A stretch of 64,000 nt of DNA. Origin: Flavobacterium pectinovorum (GTDB taxonomy: Bacteria; Bacteroidota; Bacteroidia; Flavobacteriales; Flavobacteriaceae). The translations under genes were made by a program, and so were the position numbers. The stretch's first letter is position 1, and the number at the start of each line of letters is the position of its first letter. Location: contig NZ_FRBX01000008.1 of assembly GCF_900142715.1 (NCBI RefSeq), positions 124,001 through 188,000 of the forward strand. Direction: 5' to 3'. A model generated the notes under the pieces. The model saw only the letters and a list, made by a program, of their open reading frames with translations, was not told the DNA's origin and searched no databases. Shown in pieces: positions 7,855 through 15,932 of this stretch.

Positions 7855-9354
7855 ATGAATGTTATTGAGAAGCAAGTAAAAACAAGCCAATTAGAAAAGT
7901 ATTTTTCGAAATTTAGAGAAAATACAATAGGAGTAAATCACATTTTTGAATCCATTTATGGAAAACAAAATTTATTATATGCTGACTGGGTTGCCAGCGG
8001 AAGATTATATATTCCGATTGAAGATATAATGCTCAATAAAATAGGTCCGATGATTGCCAATACGCATTCATTTTCCAGTCAAACCGGAAAAGCTTCGACA
8101 TATGCTTATCAACATGCCAGAGCACTAATTAAAAAACACGTTAACGCTAATGAATCTGATGTTTTGGTTACCACAGGAACCGGAATGACAGCGGCTTTAT
8201 CTAAATTACAGCGTTATCTGGGTTTGCGTACTGCCGATAATAAATTGCATTCTAAAACTACGGATAAAATAGATAAACCAGTCGTTTTTATTACGCATAT
8301 GGAACACCATTCTAATCAGGTTCCGTGGTATGAAACCAATGCCGATGTGGTCATTTTGCCTGCTGACAAAAACAATTTGGTAAACCCTGAAATTCTTGCT
8401 GAGAAAATAAAAAAATACGCAGACCGAAAACTGAAAATAGGTTCTTTTACCGCTTGCTCAAATGTATCCGGAATAATTACGCCTTATCATGAATTGGCAA
8501 AAATCATGCATCAAAACGGTGGTTTTTGTTTTGTTGATTTTGCAGCTTCAGCACCTTATGTAAAAATTGATATGCATCCCGAAGATCCTGAAGAACAATT
8601 GGATGCGATTTTCTTTTCTCCACATAAATTCCTGGGTGGTCCCGGAACCTGCGGGGTTTTGGTTTTTAATGAAAAATTATACAAAAGCAACATCCCCGAT
8701 AATCCGGGCGGAGGAAACGTAAAATGGACAAATCCATCCGGAGGATACCAATACAGTGACATAATAGAAGTAAAAGAAGATGGCGGAACTCCGGGATTTT
8801 TGCAGGTAATAAGAACTGCTTTGGCTTTGGAACTAAAAGACCAAATGGAAGTAGAAAACATAAAAAACAGAGAAAAAGAATTGCTTGATCTTTGTTATGC
8901 AGCGTTTAGTAAAATTCCGGGTTTATCTATTTTGGGAGATATTACAACCGAAAGAATTGGCTGTGTTTCTTTTATAATCGAAAATATTCATTACAACTTG
9001 GTTGTGAGACTTTTAAATGACCGTTTCGGAATTCAGGTTCGTGGCGGTTGGTCCTGCGCCAGCACGTATGCGCATTATTTGTTTGATATTGACGAAGAAA
9101 AATCAAAAGAAATTACAAACGAATTGCTTCAGAAAAATCAAACCAATAAACCGGGTTGGGTTCGTTTATCCCTGCATCCAATCATGACAAATGAAGAACT
9201 TTTGTTTATTTGTGATGCTATACAGCAAGTTGCGCAAAATTATGAGGAATGGCAAAAGGATTACAAATACAATAGTTCTTCCAATGAATTTGAGAATGTT
9301 ATAATTGGAGAAGATATTGAAAAAGAGGTACAAAAATGGTTTGAGCTTGGGTAA
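7855..9354 (+). CDS. Class V aminotransferase-fold PLP enzyme (cysteine desulfurase-like)
   Basis: A 499-residue fold-type I PLP enzyme. Visible motifs are TGTGMTAALSKLQ (phosphate-binding turn), THMEHHSNQVPW, CSNVSGIITP, FVDFAASAPY with the PLP-pyridine Asp, and FFSPHKFLGGPGTCG with the Schiff-base Lys. The C-terminal RGGWSCASTYAHYLF carries a Cys at the place where desulfurases have their active-site loop. It is longer than SufS or IscS by about 80 residues, with an extra hydrophilic tail. The reaction is not certain: desulfurase, lyase or epimerase are all possible. It follows the SAM riboswitch region on the same strand and ends at a strong terminator, so sulfur-amino-acid metabolism is a reasonable inference. 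Confidence 0.85.
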   Translation: MNVIEKQVKTSQLEKYFSKFRENTIGVNHIFESIYGKQNLLYADWVASGRLYIPIEDIMLNKIGPMIANTHSFSSQTGKASTYAYQHARALIKKHVNANESDVLVTTGTGMTAALSKLQRYLGLRTADNKLHSKTTDKIDKPVVFITHMEHHSNQVPWYETNADVVILPADKNNLVNPEILAEKIKKYADRKLKIGSFTACSNVSGIITPYHELAKIMHQNGGFCFVDFAASAPYVKIDMHPEDPEEQLDAIFFSPHKFLGGPGTCGVLVFNEKLYKSNIPDNPGGGNVKWTNPSGGYQYSDIIEVKEDGGTPGFLQVIRTALALELKDQMEVENIKNREKELLDLCYAAFSKIPGLSILGDITTERIGCVSFIIENIHYNLVVRLLNDRFGIQVRGGWSCASTYAHYLFDIDEEKSKEITNELLQKNQTNKPGWVRLSLHPIMTNEELLFICDAIQQVAQNYEEWQKDYKYNSSSNEFENVIIGEDIEKEVQKWFELG

Positions 9355-9384
9355 TAAAAAAGTATTTTTTCAATAAATATTTAA

Positions 9385-9419
9385 AATCTCATTTCATTAT
9401 CGAAATGGGATTTTTTTTT
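9385..9419. terminator. Terminator between convergent genes
   Basis: Stem AATCTCATTTC (9385-9395) with GAAATGGGATT (9402-9412), including one G-T pair, followed by nine T. It lies between the aminotransferase and the convergent DUF763 gene. Confidence 0.8.
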
Positions 9420-9438
9420 GCTGAAACCTGTTATCAGT

Positions 9439-10659
9439 TTAAAATAATTCCAATTGATTATTAGGGTTTGAAGGTTTGCTTTTTGGAGGTTTGGCATCAC
9501 CAAAAATAGTTCTTCCGCCATATTTGTGCGATTCATCGCGTTCTCTTTGAATCAGGGCATCAAAGTTAGAATTGGGTGTAAAACTTTCTTCGGCTTTTCT
9601 TGAAATCTCAGATAATTTTTGAATGGCCTGTATTTTGTCACTATTTCCAATTTTAGCACGATTAATTGCCCTTTGCAAAGTATCAATTGTCTCATCATAA
9701 ATTTTTACAGGAACAGGAAACGGATGTCCGTCTTTTCCGCCGTGAGCGAAAGAAAAACGCGCAGGATCTTCAAATCGGGTAGGAGTGCCGTAAATTATTT
9801 CGCTAACCAATGCTAACGATTGTAAAGCTCTTGGTCCCATTCCTTTTAAAAGCAATAATTCTTCAAAATCTTCCGGTTTATTTTCGTGGGTTGCCCACAA
9901 CATTGCGCCCAATCTTTTCATATTTACATCTTCCATTCTCACATCGTGATGCGCAGGCATAGAAAGATGCTGCATTTCTTTCATGATTCTTGTTGGAGAT
10001 TCTTTAGATAATTCTAAAATGCCTTCTCTGGATTTTGTAGCTGCCTCAGCCGTAAGATTTAAGATTGTGCCTTGATTTTCTCCATAAATAAAAGTATGCG
10101 GCTCATTTATAAAGGACTTTAAATCTTGTGAATGCCAATGATATCTTCTGGCAGTTTGCGAGTTAGGATTCATTCCTTGCTGAATAACCGCCCATTGTCC
10201 TTTATTATCAACGATAAAATTGTGCTGGTACAATTGAAATCCGTCCTGAATGGCCGTATTATCAACTTTGGCGGTTAGTCTGCTGCAATTGGCAAGATTA
10301 TTTCCGTCAAGACCTGTTTTTTCGCCAACAAATAAAAGTTCCTGCGGAGTTAGCATCGAATGTTTGCCTTTGCCTCCGCAAATATATATTCCCAATTCTT
10401 TTGAATGCGGGTTTACTGATTTTTTTAAAGCTCCAAGTACAGAAGTTGTAATGCCCGATGAATGCCAATCCATGCCCATTACGGCACCAAAACTCTGAAA
10501 CCAAAAAGGATTACTTAGTTTGCTTATTACTTCAGAAGTAGAAAATTCTAAAGCAATCGTTTCTACAATGGCAAAACCAAGTTTAGACATTCGTTCAGCA
10601 AGCCACAATGGAACATGCCCATAATGTAAAGGAAGATCTGCTGTGCCGGAACGTTTCAT
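9439..10659 (-). CDS. DUF763 domain protein
   Basis: A 406-residue protein of the DUF763 family, recognised by the start MKRSGTADLPLHYGHVPLWL and by YHWHSQDLKSFINEPH. The family has no established function. A helix-hairpin-helix-like segment, LLLLKGMGPRALQSLALVSE, sits near residue 270 and suggests nucleic-acid contact. There is no signal peptide or membrane segment, so it is probably cytoplasmic. It stands alone on this strand between two terminators. The last 20 residues are Pro, Asn and Lys rich. Confidence 0.85.
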   Translation of the reverse strand: MKRSGTADLPLHYGHVPLWLAERMSKLGFAIVETIALEFSTSEVISKLSNPFWFQSFGAVMGMDWHSSGITTSVLGALKKSVNPHSKELGIYICGGKGKHSMLTPQELLFVGEKTGLDGNNLANCSRLTAKVDNTAIQDGFQLYQHNFIVDNKGQWAVIQQGMNPNSQTARRYHWHSQDLKSFINEPHTFIYGENQGTILNLTAEAATKSREGILELSKESPTRIMKEMQHLSMPAHHDVRMEDVNMKRLGAMLWATHENKPEDFEELLLLKGMGPRALQSLALVSEIIYGTPTRFEDPARFSFAHGGKDGHPFPVPVKIYDETIDTLQRAINRAKIGNSDKIQAIQKLSEISRKAEESFTPNSNFDALIQRERDESHKYGGRTIFGDAKPPKSKPSNPNNQLELF

Positions 10660-10773
10660 TTGATAAGATTTGGATTGCTGTAAAATTAGGTAAAATAGTT
10701 TAAAACGCTTATTTCAAAAAGAAATGATTGAGAATACATTAGCATATTTTCGTAAATAACAGATTGTTATCAG

Positions 10774-10810
10774 CAAAATAAAAACCGCCGGATTTTGTCC
10801 AGCGGTTTAG
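10774..10810 (-). terminator. Terminator of the acidic hypothetical gene
   Basis: Stem AAACCGC (10782-10788) with GCGGTTT (10802-10808), extended by GGA/TCC inside. On the minus strand it is followed by a T-rich run, so it ends transcripts of the 10848-11189 gene before the DUF763 promoter. Confidence 0.7.
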
Positions 10811-10847
10811 ATTACTTTTTATAAAATTCCGATTTTTATATACAGAT

Positions 10848-11189
10848 TTATCTATTTACATCATCTTCTGTATAGGTATCATCATCTTCAGGTTCGGCAG
10901 TAGTTGCATTATATTCATCCAAAGTTCTTCTGTCGGGATCATTATCCTTTTTTAAATCTTCATCCAGATACTGCGGTCTATTGGTGTTTTTTTGAAAATC
11001 GGGATCAATATTATCGTTATCATCCAGTCTGTGCTGAATTGGATGTTCATTAGCTTTCTCATTATATTGATCTCTTTTTCCAGAAGTATCTGCCTGATCT
11101 TTATTTAGTATAGTATCCTTGCTTTCCATGGTTTCAGATTTATTATTCTGATTATCTGATCTGTCGTTTCTGTGGTCTGAAGTATTCAT
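10848..11189 (-). CDS. Small acidic, highly hydrophilic hypothetical protein
   Basis: A 113-residue protein dominated by Asp, Glu, Asn, Lys and Thr, with no hydrophobic core, signal peptide or membrane segment. It is likely disordered, resembling stress-associated hydrophilic proteins often seen in flavobacteria. It has its own start and a clear terminator, which supports it being a real gene. No function is assigned. Confidence 0.6.
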   Translation of the reverse strand: MNTSDHRNDRSDNQNNKSETMESKDTILNKDQADTSGKRDQYNEKANEHPIQHRLDDNDNIDPDFQKNTNRPQYLDEDLKKDNDPDRRTLDEYNATTAEPEDDDTYTEDDVNR

Positions 11190-11433
11190 AATAATAAGTT
11201 TATAGTTAATAATTACAAATCTAAAGACAACAAATAAGAATAAATTATACTTTTTCGATCTTTAATTGTATTATTATCAGTTGTTTAATTTGAAGTTGTA
11301 TTTAAGAATTTATGGACATTTTGTAATTTTTGGCATGGAATAGTAGAATTTTTTCTCTTTCATTTTTATTTAATTTGATATATAAAATTACAGTGCTATA
11401 CAATGTTCATTTTTTAACTAAAAATAACTTATT

Positions 11434-11871
11434 ATGAAAATACCTAGAGAAATTATTAATGGGATTTATATATTTTTAGGAATCGCTGCTTTCTTTTTAT
11501 TGCTGGAAGTTTTAAATCTTGCTCATCTATTTTATCTGCGTTTATTAAATGTACTTTTTATTTTTTATGGTGTAAACAGAACTTTAAAAATGAATCTTGC
11601 TGATGGTAAGAACAGTTTTGTTCCCAACGCAATTTCGGCTATGGTAACTTCTTTTACAGGAGTGGTTATTAGTATTATAGCATTGCTTATTTATAGTTAT
11701 GCTAAAGGAGGAGACAAATACGTAAAATCATTATCTGAAGCGTTTATGTTTGGAGGCGAGCCATCGGTAGCAACATATTCTTTGTGTTTGTTTTTTGAGG
11801 GAACTGCTTCGTGCATAATTGTTACATTACTCCTAATGTTATATTGGAATAATAAATATAAAGCCGACTAA
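11434..11871 (+). CDS. Four-helix membrane protein, unknown function
   Basis: A 145-residue protein with about four hydrophobic segments (~residues 11-28, 31-46, 66-90 and 112-138), so it is an inner-membrane protein. I do not recognise the family; a DUF4199-like membrane protein is one possibility. A terminator follows directly at 11912-11940, and the gene is probably transcribed alone. Confidence 0.65.
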   Translation: MKIPREIINGIYIFLGIAAFFLLLEVLNLAHLFYLRLLNVLFIFYGVNRTLKMNLADGKNSFVPNAISAMVTSFTGVVISIIALLIYSYAKGGDKYVKSLSEAFMFGGEPSVATYSLCLFFEGTASCIIVTLLLMLYWNNKYKAD

Positions 11872-11911
11872 ACTTCATAATTATAAAAACAACGAAACTT
11901 ACTATAAATAT

Positions 11912-11940
11912 AACCTGCATTGTAATTGCAGGTTTTTTTA
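11912..11940 (+). terminator. Terminator of the membrane protein gene
   Basis: Perfect stem AACCTGCA (11912-11919) and TGCAGGTT (11927-11934) followed by T7. Confidence 0.85.
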
Positions 11941-12058
11941 TTTTAAAAGAATCAAAACTGTTTCATTGTACTTTACATTTCGCTTCATTTTTAACTTAAC
12001 ACATAGTTCATGTTTAAATTAACTTGCAATTGTAAACTTGCGAGTTAAATAATATACA

Positions 12059-15000
12059 ATGATTCGAGTATTACTAGTATTTTGTCTTTCTACAATTTAT
12101 TCTTTTGGACAGCAGATAAAATTTGAAAACTTTACAACAAACCAGGGCTTATCAAATAATTCGGTACTTGATATAGAAAGCGATAAAGATGGCGGCTTGT
12201 GGATTGCAACCTGGGATGGTCTGAATTATTTTGATGGTTACAGCTTTAAGATTTTTAAAAACAATTTTAAAGATCATAAAACAGTTTCAAGTAATTATAT
12301 TACAAAATTACAAAAAGATGCCCTGGGACGAATCTGGCTCATTACAAAAGAAGGTAATGTAAACCAATACCTTGGAAATGATGAGTTTGCAGCATTTAAG
12401 TTTAAAAGTACTCCAAAAGGGATTCATTTATCTCAAAAAGGAAATATAGTAGTAGAAACAAGTACAGCTTATTATGAATTTAAAAATAATTCCTTTGTCG
12501 AAATTCCTCAAAATAATGTACAAAGAACAGATTTTGAAAACTTAAAAAGTATTTTGCTTAGAAAATATCCTAAACTTATTATCAACGATATTTTAAAAGA
12601 TAAGTTGGGAAATATATGGTTTGCTACTCGTGAAAACGGATTGTATATCATTACAAATGAATCTAATGAAAATAATATAGAACATTTTACCTCTGATTTG
12701 TATGCACCATATTCTTTCACAAATAATGAAATAGAAACACTTCATGAGGATGATTTTGGAAATATCTGGTTAGGACAAAAAGATGGTGGTTTGAGTATGG
12801 CATTTACCGGTTCTGAAAAAATAAATTCTGTTATGCCGCATCCTATAAAAGAACCTAATCTGCCGGATGAAACAATAAGAGCAGTTACCAAAGACAGTAA
12901 AGGAAAAATCTGGTTGGGTTATTATACAAGAGGACTTTATTGCTACAACGACAGAAGCCACTTATATGAAAAATTTAAAATAGACAAAGCTGCTTCAAGT
13001 CCGGATTGGGAACGAATAAGAACTTTGTTTACATCAAGCGATGGAACAGTCTGGGCCGGAACTTACAAAGGAATTTTACGTATTTCTGATACTAAATGTA
13101 CCAGCTATGAAACAAGCAATATCAAAGGGATGCCTGTTAACAGATGTTATTCTATGTTTGAAGATCAAAACAAACAGCTTTGGATGGGATGTTGGGGAGG
13201 TTTGGCCAAATTTAATTTGACAACAGGAAAGTTTGAAACATTTAAGGGCCAGGAATTATTAAATAAATACAATATAAGATGCGTTAAAAAAAACAATCAA
13301 AACCTTATACTCGCAACAGAAAATAATGGAGTAATTGTATTTAATTTAACGACGAGCGCTTTAAAAAAAATCACTACCAAAGATGGAATTTTAGGCAATA
13401 GTGTCTATTCTGTTTTTGTAGATAATGAATCAGATAATTACTGGATTGCTTCTTTGGGAGGTATAACCGTTTTTAATAAAAAAACCGGCGTAATAAAAAA
13501 CATTACAGAGTCTGAAGGATTGCCAAGTCATATGGTTTACGGACTTATTGATAATGGAAATAAAATTTGGGTTAGCACTACAAAAGGACTTGCTTCTATT
13601 GACAAGAAAAAATACACCGTAACTTCTTATAACCCTGATCACGGCTGGCAGGCACCCGAATTTTCTGAAGGGGCCTATCATCAGGATTCAAAAGGAAATT
13701 TATTTTTTGGAGGCATAAACGGACTTAATTATTTTAATCCCGGAACGATTCACACCGAAAATTCAAAAGCACGAGTAAAATTGAAAATCGATGGTAATGA
13801 AAATTATCCGGCAGAAATAGAAAAAAGTTTTAGTGATAATGAATTGGAAATTGAAATAATACCAATACTATTTCCAAAAGCCAAAAGAAGTGATATTTAT
13901 TACAAACTCGAAGGAAATGATGAGGAATGGATTCCTTTGGGTGCTAACAATAAAATAGAATATACTGATTTATCTTCCGGAGATTATGTCTTTATGATAA
14001 AACAGGGCAAAAACGGAATTCCTGAACCTGCATTTTTTACGCTTCACATTACCGAAGCATTTTACGAATCGGCATTGTTTTATATCCTGTTATCAGGTTT
14101 TATATTGCTCGTTTGTGTAATAGTAATTTATGTTAAAAATAAAAGAGCACTTGTCGAGCAAAAATATCTGGAAGAACTTGTAAAAGCGCGTACTAATGTT
14201 ATTGAAAAACAGAAAAAAAACCTGGAAGAAATTAATGCAGAACTGGATAAAAAAAATAAAAAAATAGAAGAACAAAAAGAGAAACTTTTGATTCTGCACA
14301 GTAATTTTAAAAATGAAAATTTTGAAATTGAAAAGTTTAAAACCTTTATGCTGGCAGAATTTCAGGATCCGATAGCGAGAATAATTGAAATCTCGAGTTC
14401 GTTTAAAAAGGATACAGAAACCCAGCGCGCCCTAATGTCACAATCCGGCAAATTGATGAACCTTATTTCTGAATGGAATTACCTCGAACATGTTAAAGAA
14501 CTTGGCCCAATAAAAAAAACTGCTACAGATTTGTTTCCTGTTTTAAAAAATAATGTCGAAAAACTAAAGAAAGAGCTGCAGCTTCATCAGGTAAATTTTA
14601 ATTGTGAAATAGACAAAACAGATTGTTTTGCCATTATTGATGTATTGCGTTTAAAACTGGCATTGCAGTATTTTTTCAATGATTTCTGCAAATATTCAGA
14701 CAGAGACAGCACTTTAAGTATTGCAATCACGTATGAAAATAATTTTTTAAAAATTAACGCGGTTTCTGATAGTGTTATATTAAAAAACAACTGGCAAAAT
14801 ATCGTGCATTATAGTCCTTATTTTAGAGCTTTACAGGTTTTAATACAAGATTTGGAAGGCGAATTGATTCCATCTTCAGAAGAACAATTTCAAACCACAA
14901 TCTTAATTCCGATAGAGGTTGTTGATCCTGAAACCAATTTTAAAGAAACAATTTCCTGGAAAAATTTTAATTATGAAGATCAGTTTTCTTCAGATAAAAA

Positions 15001-15757
15001 ATGTCTTTTGGTTTTTGGCGATCCATTTAATAATGCGGCCGCAAATCAGGTTTTGGAAAGCGAAAATTACAACCTGATTTTTGAAAGTTCTGTTTCTAAT
15101 TTAAATGCAATCACAAAACAGATCGATATAGCCGCTTTGGTTTTTTATCAGGTAGCATTCTCCAATGACCTGATTCATTTTTTAAAAACAAACAAAGGAA
15201 ATACCAATATAAAAATCCCCATGATTTATATCTCAGAAGATATTAATTATGAACTAGACGAACAATTATTGGAAATAGGTATCGATACACATATTAAATT
15301 GCCGGCGCGAGCATCATTTATCAGAAAGAAAATTGATAGCCTGATCAATCAAAATGCAGAGCCTTTGCGAGAATATAAAATTCAGCAAAAAATATTTGAG
15401 ATTCTCACGGAAGACAATGAACATATTACACCAAATGAAAAACTTTTAAAAAGAGCTTTGGAAATAATTAAGGAGGAATTACAAAATCCTTCTTTTAATG
15501 TAGAAATGCTTGTGGAGCAATTGGGAATTTCGAGGGTAAAATGCTATCGTTTGTTTAAAGAAACACTAAATCAGTCTCCTTTGGATATATTAATGTCGCT
15601 TCGATTGCAAAAAGCAGAAGTTTTGCTAAAAACGAAAAGACTGAACATATCTGAGATTAGTTTTGAGTGCGGATACAACGATCCGAAATACTTTGGACGT
15701 TCCTTTAAAAAGTATTTTGGCAAAAGTCCGAAGGAATATAAAGAATATAGCACGTAG
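12059..15757 (+). CDS. Hybrid-two-component-like regulator with degenerate kinase and receiver, AraC output
   Basis: A 1232-residue protein laid out like a Bacteroidota HTCS: signal peptide, periplasmic two-component propeller repeats (many DxxGxIWxGT-type units, ~25-570), a Y_Y_Y-type domain (~590-665), one membrane helix (~672-692), a coiled coil, kinase-like and receiver-like regions, and an AraC double HTH (~1125-1232). The key residues are missing. The H-box reads AEFQDP, with Ala near 766 where the phospho-His should be. The glycine-rich ATP boxes are not visible, although an N-box-like Asn remains. The receiver shows LVFYQV, with Gln near 1031 replacing the phospho-Asp, and FGDP replaces the acidic pair. 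It is therefore probably a ligand-driven regulator without phosphotransfer. It is immediately upstream of susC/susD and the phosphatase gene. Confidence 0.88.
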   Translation: MIRVLLVFCLSTIYSFGQQIKFENFTTNQGLSNNSVLDIESDKDGGLWIATWDGLNYFDGYSFKIFKNNFKDHKTVSSNYITKLQKDALGRIWLITKEGNVNQYLGNDEFAAFKFKSTPKGIHLSQKGNIVVETSTAYYEFKNNSFVEIPQNNVQRTDFENLKSILLRKYPKLIINDILKDKLGNIWFATRENGLYIITNESNENNIEHFTSDLYAPYSFTNNEIETLHEDDFGNIWLGQKDGGLSMAFTGSEKINSVMPHPIKEPNLPDETIRAVTKDSKGKIWLGYYTRGLYCYNDRSHLYEKFKIDKAASSPDWERIRTLFTSSDGTVWAGTYKGILRISDTKCTSYETSNIKGMPVNRCYSMFEDQNKQLWMGCWGGLAKFNLTTGKFETFKGQELLNKYNIRCVKKNNQNLILATENNGVIVFNLTTSALKKITTKDGILGNSVYSVFVDNESDNYWIASLGGITVFNKKTGVIKNITESEGLPSHMVYGLIDNGNKIWVSTTKGLASIDKKKYTVTSYNPDHGWQAPEFSEGAYHQDSKGNLFFGGINGLNYFNPGTIHTENSKARVKLKIDGNENYPAEIEKSFSDNELEIEIIPILFPKAKRSDIYYKLEGNDEEWIPLGANNKIEYTDLSSGDYVFMIKQGKNGIPEPAFFTLHITEAFYESALFYILLSGFILLVCVIVIYVKNKRALVEQKYLEELVKARTNVIEKQKKNLEEINAELDKKNKKIEEQKEKLLILHSNFKNENFEIEKFKTFMLAEFQDPIARIIEISSSFKKDTETQRALMSQSGKLMNLISEWNYLEHVKELGPIKKTATDLFPVLKNNVEKLKKELQLHQVNFNCEIDKTDCFAIIDVLRLKLALQYFFNDFCKYSDRDSTLSIAITYENNFLKINAVSDSVILKNNWQNIVHYSPYFRALQVLIQDLEGELIPSSEEQFQTTILIPIEVVDPETNFKETISWKNFNYEDQFSSDKKCLLVFGDPFNNAAANQVLESENYNLIFESSVSNLNAITKQIDIAALVFYQVAFSNDLIHFLKTNKGNTNIKIPMIYISEDINYELDEQLLEIGIDTHIKLPARASFIRKKIDSLINQNAEPLREYKIQQKIFEILTEDNEHITPNEKLLKRALEIIKEELQNPSFNVEMLVEQLGISRVKCYRLFKETLNQSPLDILMSLRLQKAEVLLKTKRLNISEISFECGYNDPKYFGRSFKKYFGKSPKEYKEYST

Positions 15758-15810
15758 TTTTTTGTTAGGACTGCATTTACAGAAAGTTAGCCCAATGTTA
15801 ATGAACAAAA

Positions 15811-15826
15811 ATTACCCTTTTTTGCC
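15811..15826 (+). promoter_or_regulatory. Motif shared with the phosphatase-gene upstream region
   Basis: ATTACCCTTTTTTGCC here resembles AATACCCTTTTTGCC at 20875-20889. The pair precedes susC and the phosphatase gene of the same locus, so they may be sites for one regulator. Confidence 0.4.
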
Positions 15827-15850
15827 GTTAAATCTATCCTAAATTGCATT

Positions 15851-15879
15851 AAAAGTCCACTTTTGAAATACAAAAGTCC
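15851..15879 (+). promoter_or_regulatory. Candidate AraC-type operator upstream of susC
   Basis: AAAAGTCC occurs twice (15851-15858 and 15872-15879), 21 bp apart start to start. That is two helical turns, as expected for the two half-sites of an AraC-type protein. ACTTTTG/CAAAAGT (15859-15877) also forms an inverted repeat inside. It lies just upstream of the susC promoter box. Confidence 0.45.
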
Positions 15880-15902
15880 TCCTATTGCCGGGATCCATAA
15901 AA

Positions 15903-15910
15903 TACTTTTG
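15903..15910 (+). promoter_or_regulatory. Candidate -7 box of susC
   Basis: TACTTTTG matches TAnnTTTG, 22 bases before the susC ATG. The -33 element is weak (ATTG at 15884-15887), fitting an activator-dependent promoter. Confidence 0.5.
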
Positions 15911-15932
15911 GCGAAACTAAAAAAGTATTTAA

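Noticed and set aside
12021..12041. AACTTGC direct repeats before the degenerate regulator gene
   Set aside because: Only 7 bp, 14 bp apart, and AT-rich context makes chance likely; kept out of the operator list.
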